DNA of 64,000 bases. Origin: Citrobacter amalonaticus (GTDB taxonomy: Bacteria; Pseudomonadota; Gammaproteobacteria; Enterobacterales; Enterobacteriaceae). Under the pieces are notes generated by a model. That model searched no databases. It saw only the letters and a program-made list of their open reading frames with translations, and was not told where the DNA came from. This document shows positions 12,234 to 23,978 of this stretch, piece after piece. A program made the position numbers and the translations under genes. The stretch spans positions 124,491-188,490 of the forward strand of contig NZ_PQMB01000003.1 of the NCBI RefSeq assembly GCF_002918555.1, in the 5' to 3' direction. How positions within the stretch are numbered: the stretch's first letter is position 1; every line of letters starts with the position of its first letter.

Positions 12234-13778
12234 ATGCAACAGCAAAAACCGCTGGAGGGCGCGCAGCTCGTCATTATGACGATTGCGCTGTCGCTGGCGA
12301 CATTCATGCAGGTGCTGGACTCCACCATTGCTAACGTGGCGATACCCACTATCGCCGGGAACCTTGGCTCTTCACTGAGCCAGGGGACATGGGTGATCAC
12401 CTCCTTCGGGGTGGCGAATGCCATCTCAATTCCTGTTACTGGCTGGCTGGCGAAGCGCGTCGGAGAAGTCAAACTGTTCATGTGGTCAACGGTGGCGTTT
12501 GCCATTGCCTCGTGGGCGTGCGGCGTTTCCAGCAGCCTGAACATGCTGATCTTCTTCCGCGTGGTTCAGGGGGTGGTTGCCGGGCCGTTGATTCCGCTTT
12601 CGCAAAGTCTGCTGCTCAATAACTATCCCCCCGCAAAGCGCTCTATCGCCCTGGCGTTGTGGTCGATGACGGTTATCGTCGCCCCGATTTGCGGCCCGAT
12701 TCTTGGCGGCTATATCAGCGACAATTACCACTGGGGTTGGATCTTCTTCATCAACGTGCCTATTGGTATTGTGGTGGTGCTGATGACGCTGCAAACCCTG
12801 CGTGGTCGTGAAACCCGTACCGAGCAGCGGCGAATTGACGCTATCGGCCTGGCGCTCCTGGTGGTTGGGATCGGCAGTCTGCAAATCATGCTTGATCGTG
12901 GGAAGGAGCTGGACTGGTTCGCCTCCCAGGAGGTCATCATTCTGACCGTGGTGGCGGTGGTCGCTATTAGCTTCCTGATTGTCTGGGAGCTGACTGATGA
13001 TAACCCCATTGTCGATCTCTCGCTCTTTAAGTCGCGAAATTTCACCATCGGCTGTTTGTGTATCAGCCTCGCCTATATGCTCTACTTCGGCGCGATAGTC
13101 TTGTTGCCGCAGCTATTGCAGGAGGTGTATGGGTATACCGCGACATGGGCAGGCCTGGCATCCGCTCCGGTTGGGGTGATTCCGGTGATTCTGTCGCCGA
13201 TTATCGGGCGCTTTGCGCATAAGCTGGATATGCGCAGGCTGGTGACGTTCAGCTTCATCATGTACGCCGTCTGTTTCTACTGGCGCGCATACACCTTCGA
13301 ACCCGGTATGGATTTCGGCGCATCGGCCTGGCCACAGTTTATTCAGGGCTTTGCCGTGGCGTGCTTCTTTATGCCACTGACCACCATCACGCTCTCCGGC
13401 CTTCCGCCTGAGCGTCTGGCGGCGGCATCGAGCTTGTCCAACTTTACGCGAACGCTGGCGGGCTCCATTGGCACATCCATTACCACCACAATGTGGACCA
13501 ACCGCGAATCCATGCACCATGCCCAGCTGACCGAGTCGGTGAATCCGTACAATCCCAATTCCCAGGCAATGTACGATCAGCTACAGGGATTAGGAATGAC
13601 GCAGCAGCAGGCTTCCGGCTGGCTGGCCCAACAGATCACGAACCAGGGGCTGATTATCTCCGCGAATGAAATCTTCTGGATGTCGGCGGGGATCTTCCTG
13701 GTGTTACTTGGACTGGTCTGGTTTGCCAAACCGCCCTTTGGCGCGGGCGGCGGCGGCGGCGGCGGCGGTGCGCACTAA
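12234..13778 (+). CDS. emrB: Multidrug efflux MFS transporter EmrB
   Basis: EmrB is the 14-helix DHA2-family proton antiporter of the EmrAB-TolC pump. The 514-residue sequence has the family motif LDSTIANVAIPTI in helix 1 and the GPILGGYI motif near residue 147. The start at 12234 gives MQQQKPLEG, the known N-terminus, behind GAGGTGCGTG. The C-terminus ends in a run of nine glycines then AH, coded by repeated GGC; the run is longer than in the E. coli protein as I recall it and probably varies by slippage. A classical terminator follows. Confidence 0.96.
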   Translation: MQQQKPLEGAQLVIMTIALSLATFMQVLDSTIANVAIPTIAGNLGSSLSQGTWVITSFGVANAISIPVTGWLAKRVGEVKLFMWSTVAFAIASWACGVSSSLNMLIFFRVVQGVVAGPLIPLSQSLLLNNYPPAKRSIALALWSMTVIVAPICGPILGGYISDNYHWGWIFFINVPIGIVVVLMTLQTLRGRETRTEQRRIDAIGLALLVVGIGSLQIMLDRGKELDWFASQEVIILTVVAVVAISFLIVWELTDDNPIVDLSLFKSRNFTIGCLCISLAYMLYFGAIVLLPQLLQEVYGYTATWAGLASAPVGVIPVILSPIIGRFAHKLDMRRLVTFSFIMYAVCFYWRAYTFEPGMDFGASAWPQFIQGFAVACFFMPLTTITLSGLPPERLAAASSLSNFTRTLAGSIGTSITTTMWTNRESMHHAQLTESVNPYNPNSQAMYDQLQGLGMTQQQASGWLAQQITNQGLIISANEIFWMSAGIFLVLLGLVWFAKPPFGAGGGGGGGGAH

Positions 13779-13788
13779 GCACTAAGAT

Positions 13789-13814
13789 AAAGGGATCTGC
13801 GGATCCCTTTTTTA
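13789..13814 (+). terminator. Rho-independent terminator of emrAB
   Basis: AAAGGGATC and GATCCCTTT pair around a 4-base loop and are followed directly by a T run (TTTTTTATT). It lies 10 bp after the emrB stop codon. Confidence 0.85.
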
Positions 13815-13936
13815 TTGCTTACATTCCCTTTTAACCGACCGGATGCGGGAATGATGCGCATGGCAGCGAAACCGGAAGTACCACAACCTGACCTAGCGCA
13901 CTGCGTGGAGTATCGGGTGGTGGATGTATAAACAAA

Positions 13937-13963
13937 GCCGGGTAGCGCTAACGCTTACCCGGC
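13937..13963. repeat. REP-type palindrome downstream of luxS/emrB
   Basis: GCCGGGTAGCG and CGCTTACCCGGC form an imperfect inverted repeat typical of REP units in the convergent emrB-luxS space. It may also serve to end luxS transcription coming from the right. Confidence 0.6.
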
Positions 13964-14024
13964 TTACAGTTGCTCAGGACCAGGGCCTTAGAAGATGCTT
14001 TAGCATCGCCATCCGGCACTCCAG

Positions 14025-14540
14025 CTAGATGTGCAGTTCCTGAAGTTTCTCTTTCGGCAGAGCCAGCTCGTCATTGCTGTTAATGCGAACATCATGATCC
14101 AGGATGTGACGCGCGATATCCTGAGCCTCGCTCAGAGAGTGCATCTGATACGTACCGCACTGATAAACGTTCAGCTCCGGGATCTGATTCTGATCCTGCA
14201 CTTTCAGTACGTCAGCCATCGCCGCTTTCCACGCATCCGCCACGCGCTGCTCGTCAGGCGTACCAATCAGACTCATATAGAAACCCGTACGGCAGCCCAT
14301 CGGAGAGATATCGATAATCTCAACGCCGTTGCCGTTCAGGTGGTTACGCATAAAACCTGCGAACAGGTGTTCCAGCGTATGAATCCCCTTTTCCGGCATC
14401 ACTTCTTTATTAGGGATGCAGAAACGCAGATCAAACACGGTAATGGCATCGCCATGCGGGGTGTTCATCGTTTTGGCGACACGAACAGCAGGTGCTTCCA
14501 TCCGGGTATGATCGACAGTGAAGCTATCTAACAACGGCAT
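14025..14540 (-). CDS. luxS: S-ribosylhomocysteine lyase LuxS
   Basis: LuxS cleaves S-ribosylhomocysteine to homocysteine and DPD, the precursor of autoinducer-2, in the activated methyl cycle. The 171-residue enzyme has the metal-binding HTLEH motif (H54, E57, H58), the catalytic-loop Cys83 in MGCRTG and a further metal cysteine near YQCGTYQ. A GGAGGTGG ribosome site precedes the start. MicA is encoded divergently just upstream on the other strand. Confidence 0.97.
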   Translation of the reverse strand: MPLLDSFTVDHTRMEAPAVRVAKTMNTPHGDAITVFDLRFCIPNKEVMPEKGIHTLEHLFAGFMRNHLNGNGVEIIDISPMGCRTGFYMSLIGTPDEQRVADAWKAAMADVLKVQDQNQIPELNVYQCGTYQMHSLSEAQDIARHILDHDVRINSNDELALPKEKLQELHI

Positions 14541-14607
14541 TTAGCCACCTCCGATAATTTTTTTAAAATAAACTGAACTCTTTATTCCGGGGCGAGTCTG
14601 AGTATAT

Positions 14608-14680
14608 GAAAGACGCGCATTTGTTATCATCATCCCTGTTTTCAGAGATGAAATTTTGGCCACTCACGAGTGGCCTTTTT
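14608..14680 (+). ncRNA. micA: Hfq-dependent small RNA MicA
   Basis: The 5' part GAAAGACGCGCATTTGTTAT is the conserved MicA sequence that pairs with the ompA leader. A second stem around CATCCCTG...CAGAGATG follows, then the terminator stem GGCCACTC/GAGTGGCC with a T run. Position between luxS and gshA, and orientation opposite to both, are as in E. coli. MicA is SigmaE-induced and represses ompA and other envelope mRNAs with Hfq. Confidence 0.95.
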
Positions 14681-14688
14681 CTTTTCTG

Positions 14689-16272
<1,584 letters not shown>

Positions 16273-16322
16273 TTAATCAGCATAACGGTAATGGTTACCC
16301 TAAAGGCTATTCCACAACACAA

Positions 16323-16751
16323 TTAGTGCCACCATATCATGCCCTGAACCGTAGCCGCTGCGACAACAACATAGCGCAACGCTTTACCAAGACATAAAAA
16401 AAATATCACCGGTCCCCATGGGATGCGCATCCATCCCGCCAGCAGGCACAGCAGATCACCCACAACCGGCATCCAGCTTAATAATAGTGTGACAGCGCCA
16501 TAGCGCTTCAGCCAGCCAGTGGCTTTTTCTTGCCAGCGCGATGTTTTGCGCAACGGAAAGAAACGCCCAAGGATAACGTTAGTTAACCCTCCAAGGCTAT
16601 TACCCATTGTTGCTGTTAACACTAAGATCCAGGGATGACTCACCCCGGACAGTAGCATCGCCACCAAAACAACTTCAGAGTTTCCGGGCAACAGCGTAGC
16701 GCTGAGAAAACTACTGGCAAACAGGGACAGGAGTGACAGCCCGTCACTCAC
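16323..16751 (-). CDS. yqaA: Inner-membrane protein YqaA (DedA/SNARE-associated-like)
   Basis: This 142-residue membrane protein belongs to the YqaA branch of the DedA-like family; no biochemical role is established. It shows about three to four hydrophobic segments and the family sequence TMGNSLGGLTN and GRFFP. The start is taken as GTG at 16751, giving MSDGLSLLSLF, which matches the family N-terminus and overlaps the yqaB stop by 4 bp (GTGA). A longer reading from ATG at 16790 would overlap yqaB in another frame and is unlikely. Confidence 0.88.
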   Translation of the reverse strand: MSDGLSLLSLFASSFLSATLLPGNSEVVLVAMLLSGVSHPWILVLTATMGNSLGGLTNVILGRFFPLRKTSRWQEKATGWLKRYGAVTLLLSWMPVVGDLLCLLAGWMRIPWGPVIFFLCLGKALRYVVVAAATVQGMIWWH

Positions 16752-17314
16752 AATAGTCGGACATCCACAGCATCCATCCCTGCTGCGCATGCGGCCTGCA
16801 AACCGAAGTCTGCATCTTCAAACACCACGCAGTGCGCCGGTATCACGCCCATACGCTCTGCGCACAGCAGGAAGGTATCCGGAGCAGGCTTGTGACGCTG
16901 GACGTGATCGGCAGCGACGACAGCGGCAAAGTAATGACGCAGCCCCAGGTGCGCCAGCAATGCTTCTGCAATCATGCTCTCGCTTCCCGTTCCTACCGCC
17001 ATCGGTCTGCGCCCATGCCAGGCTTTAACCACCTCAACCAACGGCAGAGGCTCTACGCTGTCAAGCAACATACTTTTTACAGCAATGGTTTTTTCATTTG
17101 CTAACGCGTGGGGATCAAGATCGGCATGATTGAGTTCAATGATCGACTGCGCAATACGCCAGGTTGGGGAACCATTAAGCGCCACAATGGCGTGTTCATC
17201 AAAGTGGAGGCCATAGCGCCTTGTTACCTCGCGCCACGCTTTACGGTGCGTCGGTTCGGTATCCAGGATGGTACCATCCATATCAAAAATTAAACCCGCA
17301 TAACGTTCGTACAT
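16748..17314 (-). CDS. yqaB: HAD-family sugar phosphatase YqaB
   Basis: YqaB is a soluble HAD phosphatase acting on fructose-1-phosphate and 6-phosphogluconate in E. coli. The 188-residue chain has the DMDGT catalytic motif at 11-15 (Asp11 nucleophile), a Thr/Ser motif near VGTGSES, the lysine in HKPAPD and the acidic motif FEDADFG. It shares a 4-bp overlap with yqaA downstream, so both are co-translated. Confidence 0.95.
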   Translation of the reverse strand: MYERYAGLIFDMDGTILDTEPTHRKAWREVTRRYGLHFDEHAIVALNGSPTWRIAQSIIELNHADLDPHALANEKTIAVKSMLLDSVEPLPLVEVVKAWHGRRPMAVGTGSESMIAEALLAHLGLRHYFAAVVAADHVQRHKPAPDTFLLCAERMGVIPAHCVVFEDADFGLQAACAAGMDAVDVRLL

Positions 17315-17633
17315 CGTCTTCTCACAAGCCGAATAACCAGACGTTACTTTATCGCAATTGTCTCTTTTTGTCGCTGGCGGAGATAATGAGGATTGTTCAG
17401 GGTGTGATGTTAAGAAGTGTTTTAAATTCGGGAAGATGGCTCACTGGCGCGTGCGATTATTACCGCCACCGGGTTCATGCCTTCAAAGAACGGAGAATAT
17501 GGTGCATCCGGGAGGATGACTCGCCTTGCGGCTCGCCCTTCGGGCCGTTGCTGAAGCAACGTTATCTTCCCTGGTGCCTGCGATTACTGCCGCCACCGGG
17601 TTCATGCCTTCATTGCTGAAAGAACGGAGAATA
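17315..17633. other. Gap between yqaB and the tRNA-Arg cluster
   Basis: No protein gene is supported. The right part (from about 17430) is the last, partly degenerate unit of the 274-bp tRNA-Arg tandem repeat, including a copy of the tRNA 3' end at 17500-17517. The left part is the yqaB upstream region, AT-rich around 17335-17430. Confidence 0.6.
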
Positions 17634-17710
17634 TGGTGCATCCGGGAGGATTCGAACCTCCGACCGCTCGGTTCGTAGCCGAGTACTCTATCCAGCTGAG
17701 CTACGGATGC
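17634..17710 (-). tRNA. argQ: tRNA-Arg (anticodon ACG)
   Basis: The 77-nt gene reads GCATCCGTAGCTCAGCTGG at its 5' end, has anticodon loop CTACGAA, T-arm GGTTCGAAT and an encoded CCA. It is identical to the three others in the cluster. The ACG anticodon is modified to ICG to read CGU, CGC and CGA. Symbol assigned by order in the E. coli cluster only. Confidence 0.97.
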
Positions 17711-17907
17711 ATCGGGACTTGCTGATTTACTGCTGATACCAGGTATCGCGTCAACGCCATACTGGCTAATAGATGGTGCATCCGGGAGGATGACTCGCCT
17801 TGCGGCTTGCCCTTCGGGCCGTTGCTGAAGCAACGTTATTCTCCCTGGTGCCTGCGATTACTGCCGCCACCGGGTTCATACCTTCATTGCTGAAAGAACG
17901 GAGAATA

Positions 17908-17984
17908 TGGTGCATCCGGGAGGATTCGAACCTCCGACCGCTCGGTTCGTAGCCGAGTACTCTATCCAGCTGAGCTACGGATGC
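17908..17984 (-). tRNA. argZ: tRNA-Arg (anticodon ACG)
   Basis: Second identical 77-nt copy, with encoded CCA, 274 bp from its neighbours in the tandem array. Symbol by position only. Confidence 0.97.
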
Positions 17985-18181
17985 ATCGGGACTTGCTGAT
18001 TTACTGCTGATACCAGGTATCGCGTCAACGCCATACTGGGTAATAGATGGTGCATCCGGGAGGATAACTCGCCTTGCGGCTCGCCCTTCGGGCCGTTGCT
18101 GAAGCAACGTTATCTTCCCTGGTGTCTGCGATTACTACCACCACCTGGTCCATACCTTCATTGCTGAAAGAACGGAGAATA

Positions 18182-18258
18182 TGGTGCATCCGGGAGGATT
18201 CGAACCTCCGACCGCTCGGTTCGTAGCCGAGTACTCTATCCAGCTGAGCTACGGATGC
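18182..18258 (-). tRNA. argY: tRNA-Arg (anticodon ACG)
   Basis: Third identical 77-nt copy, with encoded CCA. Its spacer has a few base changes relative to the others. Symbol by position only. Confidence 0.97.
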
Positions 18259-18453
18259 ATCGGAATTACTGCTTTACTGCTGATACCAGGTACCGCGTAA
18301 CCGCCGTACTCAAGTAAGATGGTGCATCCGGGAGGATGACTCGCCTTGCGGCTCGCCCTTTGGGCCGTTGCTGAAGCAACGTTATTCTCCCTGGTGCCTG
18401 CGATTATTACCGCCACCTTGTCCATACCTTCATTACTGAAAGAACGGAGAATA

Positions 18454-18530
18454 TGGTGCATCCGGGAGGATTCGAACCTCCGACCGCTCGGTTCGTAGCC
18501 GAGTACTCTATCCAGCTGAGCTACGGATGC
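18454..18530 (-). tRNA. argV: tRNA-Arg (anticodon ACG)
   Basis: Fourth identical copy, only 3 bp downstream of tRNA-Ser on the minus strand, so both come from one primary transcript. Symbol by position next to serV. Confidence 0.97.
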
Positions 18531-18533
18531 AAA

Positions 18534-18626
18534 TGGCGGTGAGGCGGGGATTCGAACCCCGGATGCAGCTTTTGACCGCATACTCCCTTAGCAGGGGAGC
18601 GCCTTCAGCCTCTCGGCCACCTCACC
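18534..18626 (-). tRNA. serV: tRNA-Ser (anticodon GCU)
   Basis: The 93-nt class II tRNA starts GGTGAGGTGGCCGAGAGGC, has anticodon loop CTGCTAA, a long variable arm and an encoded CCA. It is the first gene of the serV-argVYZQ transcript; a strong promoter lies about 60 bp upstream. Confidence 0.97.
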
Positions 18627-18687
18627 ACACGCCTCTTACGAGTGCTTCGAAGAACTTGTTTCTGCTCATCGTCGCTGCGTGGCGCAC

Positions 18688-18715
18688 ATATTACTTTCTG
18701 GGACTTATAAGTCAA
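18688..18715 (-). promoter_or_regulatory. Promoter of the serV-argVYZQ tRNA operon
   Basis: On the minus strand TTGACT and TAATAT are 16 bp apart. A GC-rich discriminator (GTGCGCC) follows the -10 box, as in stringently controlled tRNA and rRNA promoters. The distance to serV fits a short leader. Confidence 0.75.
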
Positions 18716-18927
18716 ACAATTTTTCCTGTGCTTTTATCGTTTGCACATTTCACGCACAATTAGTCTGCTAAAACGACAAAAAGAGTGTTTTATCAACAGA
18801 TAAATCGGTACCTGACGCAGGCTGAACGGCATAAGGAAAACGGTCCGGAAAGAAAAGAGAGAGAAGCAAAACAAGAGATAAAGCAGCAGAGTGCAAAAAC
18901 AGGGAGGTAAAGCGGGTGATTCAGGTT

Positions 18928-18953
18928 GCGTCTCACCCGTAAAGGTGAGACGC
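18928..18953 (-). terminator. Hairpin downstream of csrA
   Basis: GCGTCTCACC and GGTGAGACGC form a 10-bp perfect stem with a 6-base loop, 8 bp after the csrA stop codon. No long T run follows, so efficiency is uncertain. Confidence 0.65.
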
Positions 18954-18960
18954 AGAAACC

Positions 18961-19146
18961 TTAGTAACTGGACTGCTGGGATTTTTCAGCCTGAATACGC
19001 TGGTAGATCTCTTCACGATGGACAGAAACTTCTTTCGGGGCGTTTACGCCAATGCGTACCTGGTTGCCCTTCACCCCTAAAACTGTCACGGTGACCTCAT
19101 CTCCAATCATGAGGGTCTCACCAACTCGACGAGTCAGAATCAGCAT
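18961..19146 (-). CDS. csrA: Global RNA-binding regulator CsrA
   Basis: CsrA is a small homodimeric protein that binds GGA in mRNA leaders and changes translation or stability of mRNAs for carbon storage, motility and biofilm; CsrB-type sRNAs titrate it. The 61-residue sequence is essentially the E. coli protein, with RNA-contacting Leu4, Arg6 and Arg44. AAGGAGC precedes the start, itself a potential CsrA-binding GGA for autoregulation. It lies after alaS and before the tRNA operon, as in relatives. Confidence 0.98.
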
Positions 19147-19508
19147 TCTTTGCTCCTTGAAAGATTAAAAGAGTCGGGTCTCTCTGTATCCCGGCATTAT
19201 CCATCATATAACGCCAAAAAGTAAGCGATGACAAACACATTACATGTAAGCAGTCATGGCATCACATTCTGTTAAACCTAAGTTTAGCCGATATACACAA
19301 CTTCAACCTGACTTTATCGTTGTCGATAACGTTGATGCAAACGCCGCAGAGCAGACTCCGCGGCGCTGGCGAACGCTTATACACTTCATCCTTCAGGCTG
19401 CCTTTTGTTGGCTGCGCTCATTCATCCCAGGCCTGTACGACTCCGACATTACGAGGGACTCATTCACTTGCCGCCGCAATGCAGCATGAATGATTTTGTG
19501 TATATATT
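19147..19508. other. alaS-csrA intergenic region
   Basis: This 362-bp gap should hold the csrA promoters and leader (minus strand). A stem-loop at 19342-19365 may end alaS transcripts. An open frame on the plus strand at 19256-19489 has no support as a gene. Otherwise nothing distinctive is seen. Confidence 0.55.
19342..19365 (-). terminator. GC-rich stem-loop after alaS
   Basis: CGCCGC-GAG pairs with CTC-GCGGCG with one mismatch. It is about 145 bp beyond the alaS stop and lacks a T run, so a termination role is only possible. Confidence 0.3.
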
Positions 19509-22136
19509 TTATAGTTTTGCGCTGACCCAGGCTTGCACACTGGCTAACGCAGCTGGCAGAGCTGCGGCGTCCGTACCACCGGCTTGCGCCATGTCCGGAC
19601 GACCACCGCCTTTGCCGCCTACCTGCTGAGCGACCATACCTACCAGTTCCCCTGCTTTGACACGGTCTGTCACATCCTTAGACACACCAGCAATCAGAGA
19701 AACCTTACCTTCAACTGCCGTTGCCAGCACGATAATGGTCGACCCCAGTTGATTTTTCAAATCATCAACCATAGTACGCAACATTTTCGGCTCAACACCC
19801 GCAAGCTCACTCACCAACAGCTTAACACCGTTGATATCCACTGCCTTACTGGAAAGATTCGCACTTTCCTGCGCTGCAGCTTGTTCTTTCAACTGCTGTA
19901 ACTCTTTCTCAAGCTGACGCGTACGCTCCAGCACGGAGCGAACTTTGTCACCCAGATTCTGGCTATCGCCTTTCAGCAGATGCGCAATATCATTTAAGCG
20001 ATCGCTTTCGGCATGTACGGTGGCAATCGCCCCTTCACCCGTTACCGCTTCGATACGGCGTACGCCTGCCGCGGTGCCGGATTCAGACACAATGCGGAAC
20101 AGGCCGATATCACCGGTACGGCTGGCATGTGTCCCGCCGCACAGTTCGGTAGAGAAATCACCCATGCTCAGCACGCGAACGCGCTCATCGTATTTCTCAC
20201 CAAACAGCGCCATTGCGCCTTTCGCTTTCGCCGCGTCAAGATCCATTACGTTGGTTTCAACGGGCAGGTTACGGCGAATTTGCGCGTTCACCAGATCTTC
20301 AACCGCACGGATTTCAGCAGGTTTCATCGCTTCATTATGAGAGAAATCGAAGCGCAGAATCTTGTCATTAACCAGCGAGCCTTTCTGCGCCACGTGTGTG
20401 CCCAGAACCTGGCGCAGCGCTGCGTGCATCAGGTGCGTCGCTGAGTGATTCAGACGGATACGCGCACGGCGAGCTTCGTCCACGTCAGCCTGTACCGCAT
20501 CGCCCACTTTCAGAGAACCCGCAGAAAGTTTGCCGATATGACCAATCGCCTGACCATATTTTTGCGTATCGCTGACAGCAAACGCGAAGCCCGCGCCTTT
20601 CAGTTCGCCTTTATCGCCAACCTGACCGCCTGATTCTGCATAGAACGGCGTCTGATCCAGCACGACAACCGCATCCTGGCCCGCATTAATTGCATCAACA
20701 GCTTTGCCATCCACAAACAGCGCAGTCACTTTGCCGTTCAGCTCCAGATGGTCATAGCCTTTAAATTCAGATGCGCCATCAACGCGGATCATCGCGTTGT
20801 AGTCTGCGCCAAAACCGCTGGCTTCACGCGCACGACGGCGCTGCTCTTCCATCGCCGCTTCAAAACCGGCTTCATCCACTTTGATGTTGCGCTCACGGCA
20901 AACGTCCGCCGTCAGATCAACCGGGAAGCCATAGGTATCATACAAACGGAAGGCGGTTTCACCATCCAGCGTATCGCCGGAAAGTTTCGCCAGCTCTTCG
21001 TCCAGCAGCGCCAGACCACGCTCCAGCGTGCGGGCAAACTGCTCTTCTTCTGTTTTCAGCACCTGCTCAACCTGGGCCTGCTGACGCTTCAGCTCTTCGC
21101 CCGCGGATCCCATCACCTCAACCAGCGGACCAACCAGCTTGTAGAAGAAGGTCTCTTTAGCGCCCAGCATGTTGCCATGACGAACCGCGCGACGAATGAT
21201 ACGACGCAGTACATAGCCACGGTTTTCATTGGACGGCAGCACGCCATCAGCGATCAGGAATGCGCAGGAGCGAATATGGTCAGCAATAACGCGCAGCGAC
21301 TTGTTGCTCAGATCGGTTGCGCCAGTGACTTTCGCGACGGCCTGAATCAGCGTGCGGAACAGGTCAATTTCATAGTTGGAGTTAACGTGTTGCAGCACGG
21401 CCGCAATACGCTCCAGCCCCATACCGGTATCCACGGACGGTTTCGGCAGCGGCTCCATTGTACCGTCAGCCTGGCGGTTGAACTGCATGAAGACGATGTT
21501 CCAGATCTCAATATAGCGATCGCCATCTTCTTCCGGGCTTCCCGGAGGGCCACCCCAGATATGGTCGCCGTGATCGTAGAAAATCTCGGTGCACGGACCG
21601 CAAGGACCGGTATCCCCCATCTGCCAGAAGTTGTCAGAGGCATACGGCGCGCCTTTGTTGTCGCCAATACGAATGATACGTTCGCGCGGAATGCCGACTT
21701 CTTTTTCCCAGATTTCATAGGCTTCATCGTCGGTTTCGTAGACGGTGACCCACAAACGCTCTTTCGGCAGGGCAAACCAGTTATCACCGGTCAGCAGTTC
21801 CCACGCGAACTGGATAGCATCATGTTTGAAATAGTCGCCGAAGCTGAAGTTGCCCAGCATTTCGAAGAAGGTATGGTGACGCGCAGTGTAACCGACGTTT
21901 TCCAGATCGTTGTGCTTACCGCCCGCGCGTACGCAACGCTGGGAAGTGGTCGCGCGGGAATAATTACGCTTATCGAGCCCAAGGAACACGTCCTTGAACT
22001 GGTTCATCCCGGCGTTGGTGAACAGCAGAGTGGGATCATTGTTTGGTACCAGGGAGCTGCTGGCAACTACCTGATGTCCTTTACTATGGAAAAAATCGAG
22101 AAACGCCTGACGGATCTCAGCGGTGCTCTTGCTCAT
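19509..22136 (-). CDS. alaS: Alanyl-tRNA synthetase
   Basis: AlaS charges tRNA-Ala and edits mis-serylated or mis-glycylated tRNA. The 875-residue chain begins [16 protein letters not shown] and shows class II catalytic motifs in the first 250 residues ([30 protein letters not shown]). The editing domain follows with [12 protein letters not shown] and the zinc-type [11 protein letters not shown] motif, then a coiled-coil/C-Ala end. A long open frame on the opposite strand (20748-22226) is a shadow of this gene. It lies between recX and csrA as in E. coli. Confidence 0.98.
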   Translation of the reverse strand: MSKSTAEIRQAFLDFFHSKGHQVVASSSLVPNNDPTLLFTNAGMNQFKDVFLGLDKRNYSRATTSQRCVRAGGKHNDLENVGYTARHHTFFEMLGNFSFGDYFKHDAIQFAWELLTGDNWFALPKERLWVTVYETDDEAYEIWEKEVGIPRERIIRIGDNKGAPYASDNFWQMGDTGPCGPCTEIFYDHGDHIWGGPPGSPEEDGDRYIEIWNIVFMQFNRQADGTMEPLPKPSVDTGMGLERIAAVLQHVNSNYEIDLFRTLIQAVAKVTGATDLSNKSLRVIADHIRSCAFLIADGVLPSNENRGYVLRRIIRRAVRHGNMLGAKETFFYKLVGPLVEVMGSAGEELKRQQAQVEQVLKTEEEQFARTLERGLALLDEELAKLSGDTLDGETAFRLYDTYGFPVDLTADVCRERNIKVDEAGFEAAMEEQRRRAREASGFGADYNAMIRVDGASEFKGYDHLELNGKVTALFVDGKAVDAINAGQDAVVVLDQTPFYAESGGQVGDKGELKGAGFAFAVSDTQKYGQAIGHIGKLSAGSLKVGDAVQADVDEARRARIRLNHSATHLMHAALRQVLGTHVAQKGSLVNDKILRFDFSHNEAMKPAEIRAVEDLVNAQIRRNLPVETNVMDLDAAKAKGAMALFGEKYDERVRVLSMGDFSTELCGGTHASRTGDIGLFRIVSESGTAAGVRRIEAVTGEGAIATVHAESDRLNDIAHLLKGDSQNLGDKVRSVLERTRQLEKELQQLKEQAAAQESANLSSKAVDINGVKLLVSELAGVEPKMLRTMVDDLKNQLGSTIIVLATAVEGKVSLIAGVSKDVTDRVKAGELVGMVAQQVGGKGGGRPDMAQAGGTDAAALPAALASVQAWVSAKL

Positions 22137-22266
22137 AATTATCCTGAAATCAAGCTAACGAAATATCATTACCAGCATCAGCGCTCATATACCCTGCCCG
22201 GCTGGCAATTGAAAAAGTGGGAATAAGATAAGTTTTCTTCACGGGGAAGTAAAATCCCGTATGCAG

Positions 22267-22767
22267 TCAATCTTCAAAATTTCGCCATATGTCCTGGATA
22301 TCCTCCATCAGATACCCGCGATAAAGCAAAAATTGCCGGACTTTTACCTTTTCTGAAAAGGTTGAGGGTAACGGCTCGCCGAACTTCCGCATGGCCCGTT
22401 CGCGCGCCAGAACGCCCCAGTCAATATCACATTCACGCATCGCTTTCTCAATGGCTGCCCGTGCAATGCCTTTCTGATTTAGCTCCTGCCGAATACGTGC
22501 CGGGCCATAACCTTTACGACTTCGACTGGCAATTAAGCGCACGACAAAGCGGTTATCATCCAGATAGTTATGCTCGTAGCACCAGGCGATAACGCGATCA
22601 TAATCCTCTGGCGTTGCATCCATCTCTTCAGGCCCGTTTTTCCCCATGACCGGGGCGGACAGCTTGCGTCTGAGCTCCTGTTCACTGTGGTCGCGCACCG
22701 CCAGGATGCGAACAGCGCGATCTAACAGACGGGAATATGCGGGTCGGCGCGGTGTCGGTTGACTCAT
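22267..22767 (-). CDS. recX: RecA regulator RecX
   Basis: RecX binds RecA filaments, blocks their extension and tempers recombination and coprotease activity. The 166-residue protein consists of three-helix repeats, with the conserved [19 protein letters not shown]-type start and [15 protein letters not shown] in the middle. The start is taken at 22767 ([13 protein letters not shown]), matching the family; an in-frame ATG nine codons upstream lies inside the recA terminator region. It is reached by read-through from recA 70 bp away. Confidence 0.94.
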   Translation of the reverse strand: MSQPTPRRPAYSRLLDRAVRILAVRDHSEQELRRKLSAPVMGKNGPEEMDATPEDYDRVIAWCYEHNYLDDNRFVVRLIASRSRKGYGPARIRQELNQKGIARAAIEKAMRECDIDWGVLARERAMRKFGEPLPSTFSEKVKVRQFLLYRGYLMEDIQDIWRNFED

Positions 22768-22784
22768 ACAAAACCTGTTGCGGT

Positions 22785-22816
22785 TAAAAAGCAAAAGGGC
22801 CGCATAAGCGACCCTT
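22785..22816 (-). terminator. Rho-independent terminator between recA and recX
   Basis: On the minus strand AAGGGTCGC pairs with GCGGCCCTT around TTAT, followed by TTGCTTTTT. In E. coli such a leaky terminator lets about a few percent of recA transcripts enter recX; the same layout is seen here. Confidence 0.85.
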
Positions 22817-22835
22817 GGGGGATTAAAGCAGACTA

Positions 22836-23900
<1,065 letters not shown>

Positions 23901-23958
23901 TTACTCCTGTCATGCCGGATAAAACCGGATAGTGAATTCTGTACTGTTGAGGCAATTA

Positions 23959-23978
23959 TACTGTATAGTCATACAGTA
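23959..23978 (-). promoter_or_regulatory. LexA (SOS) box of recA
   Basis: TACTGTATAGTCATACAGTA is a 20-bp palindrome matching the CTGT-N8-ACAG consensus. It is centred about 71 bp before the recA start, overlapping the promoter, as in E. coli recA. Confidence 0.95.

Larger units (their letters stand above)
17500..18533 (-). repeat. 274-bp tandem repeat carrying four tRNA-Arg genes and tRNA 3'-end fragments
   Basis: The tRNA genes begin at 17634, 17908, 18182 and 18454, so the unit length is 274, 274 and 272 bp. Each unit also holds a copy of the tRNA 3' end (TGGTGCATCCGGGAGGAT on the plus strand) at 17500, 17774, 18048 and 18320, each exactly 134 bp before a tRNA gene. Between them are conserved hairpin sequences such as GCCCTTCGGGC and GTTGCTGAAGCAAC. 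The design resembles the tyrT/rtT repeats of E. coli. Confidence 0.9.
18627..18960. other. serV-csrA interval
   Basis: No protein gene is supported. It contains the serV promoter (18688-18715) and the hairpin after csrA (18928-18953). The stretch between about 18770 and 18920 is purine-rich on the plus strand and shows nothing recognisable. Confidence 0.6.

Noticed and set aside
17500-18530. CRISPR-like regular spacing
   Set aside because: The repeats are tRNA genes and tRNA 3' ends with near-identical, not unique, spacers.
17483-18581. Three similar open frames of 110-116 codons across the tRNA-Arg array
   Set aside because: They read through the antisense-free sense strand of tRNA genes and repeat units ([20 protein letters not shown] is translated tRNA). 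Only a small Tpr-like part in the spacer deserves any attention; see the repeat finding.
19256-19489. 77-codon open frame on the plus strand between csrA and alaS
   Set aside because: No ribosome site, no family resemblance, and it lies antisense to the csrA leader and alaS trailer.
20748-22226. 492-codon open frame on the plus strand
   Set aside because: Antisense shadow of alaS; the minus-strand protein is a full-length alanyl-tRNA synthetase, and the plus frame shows no family features.
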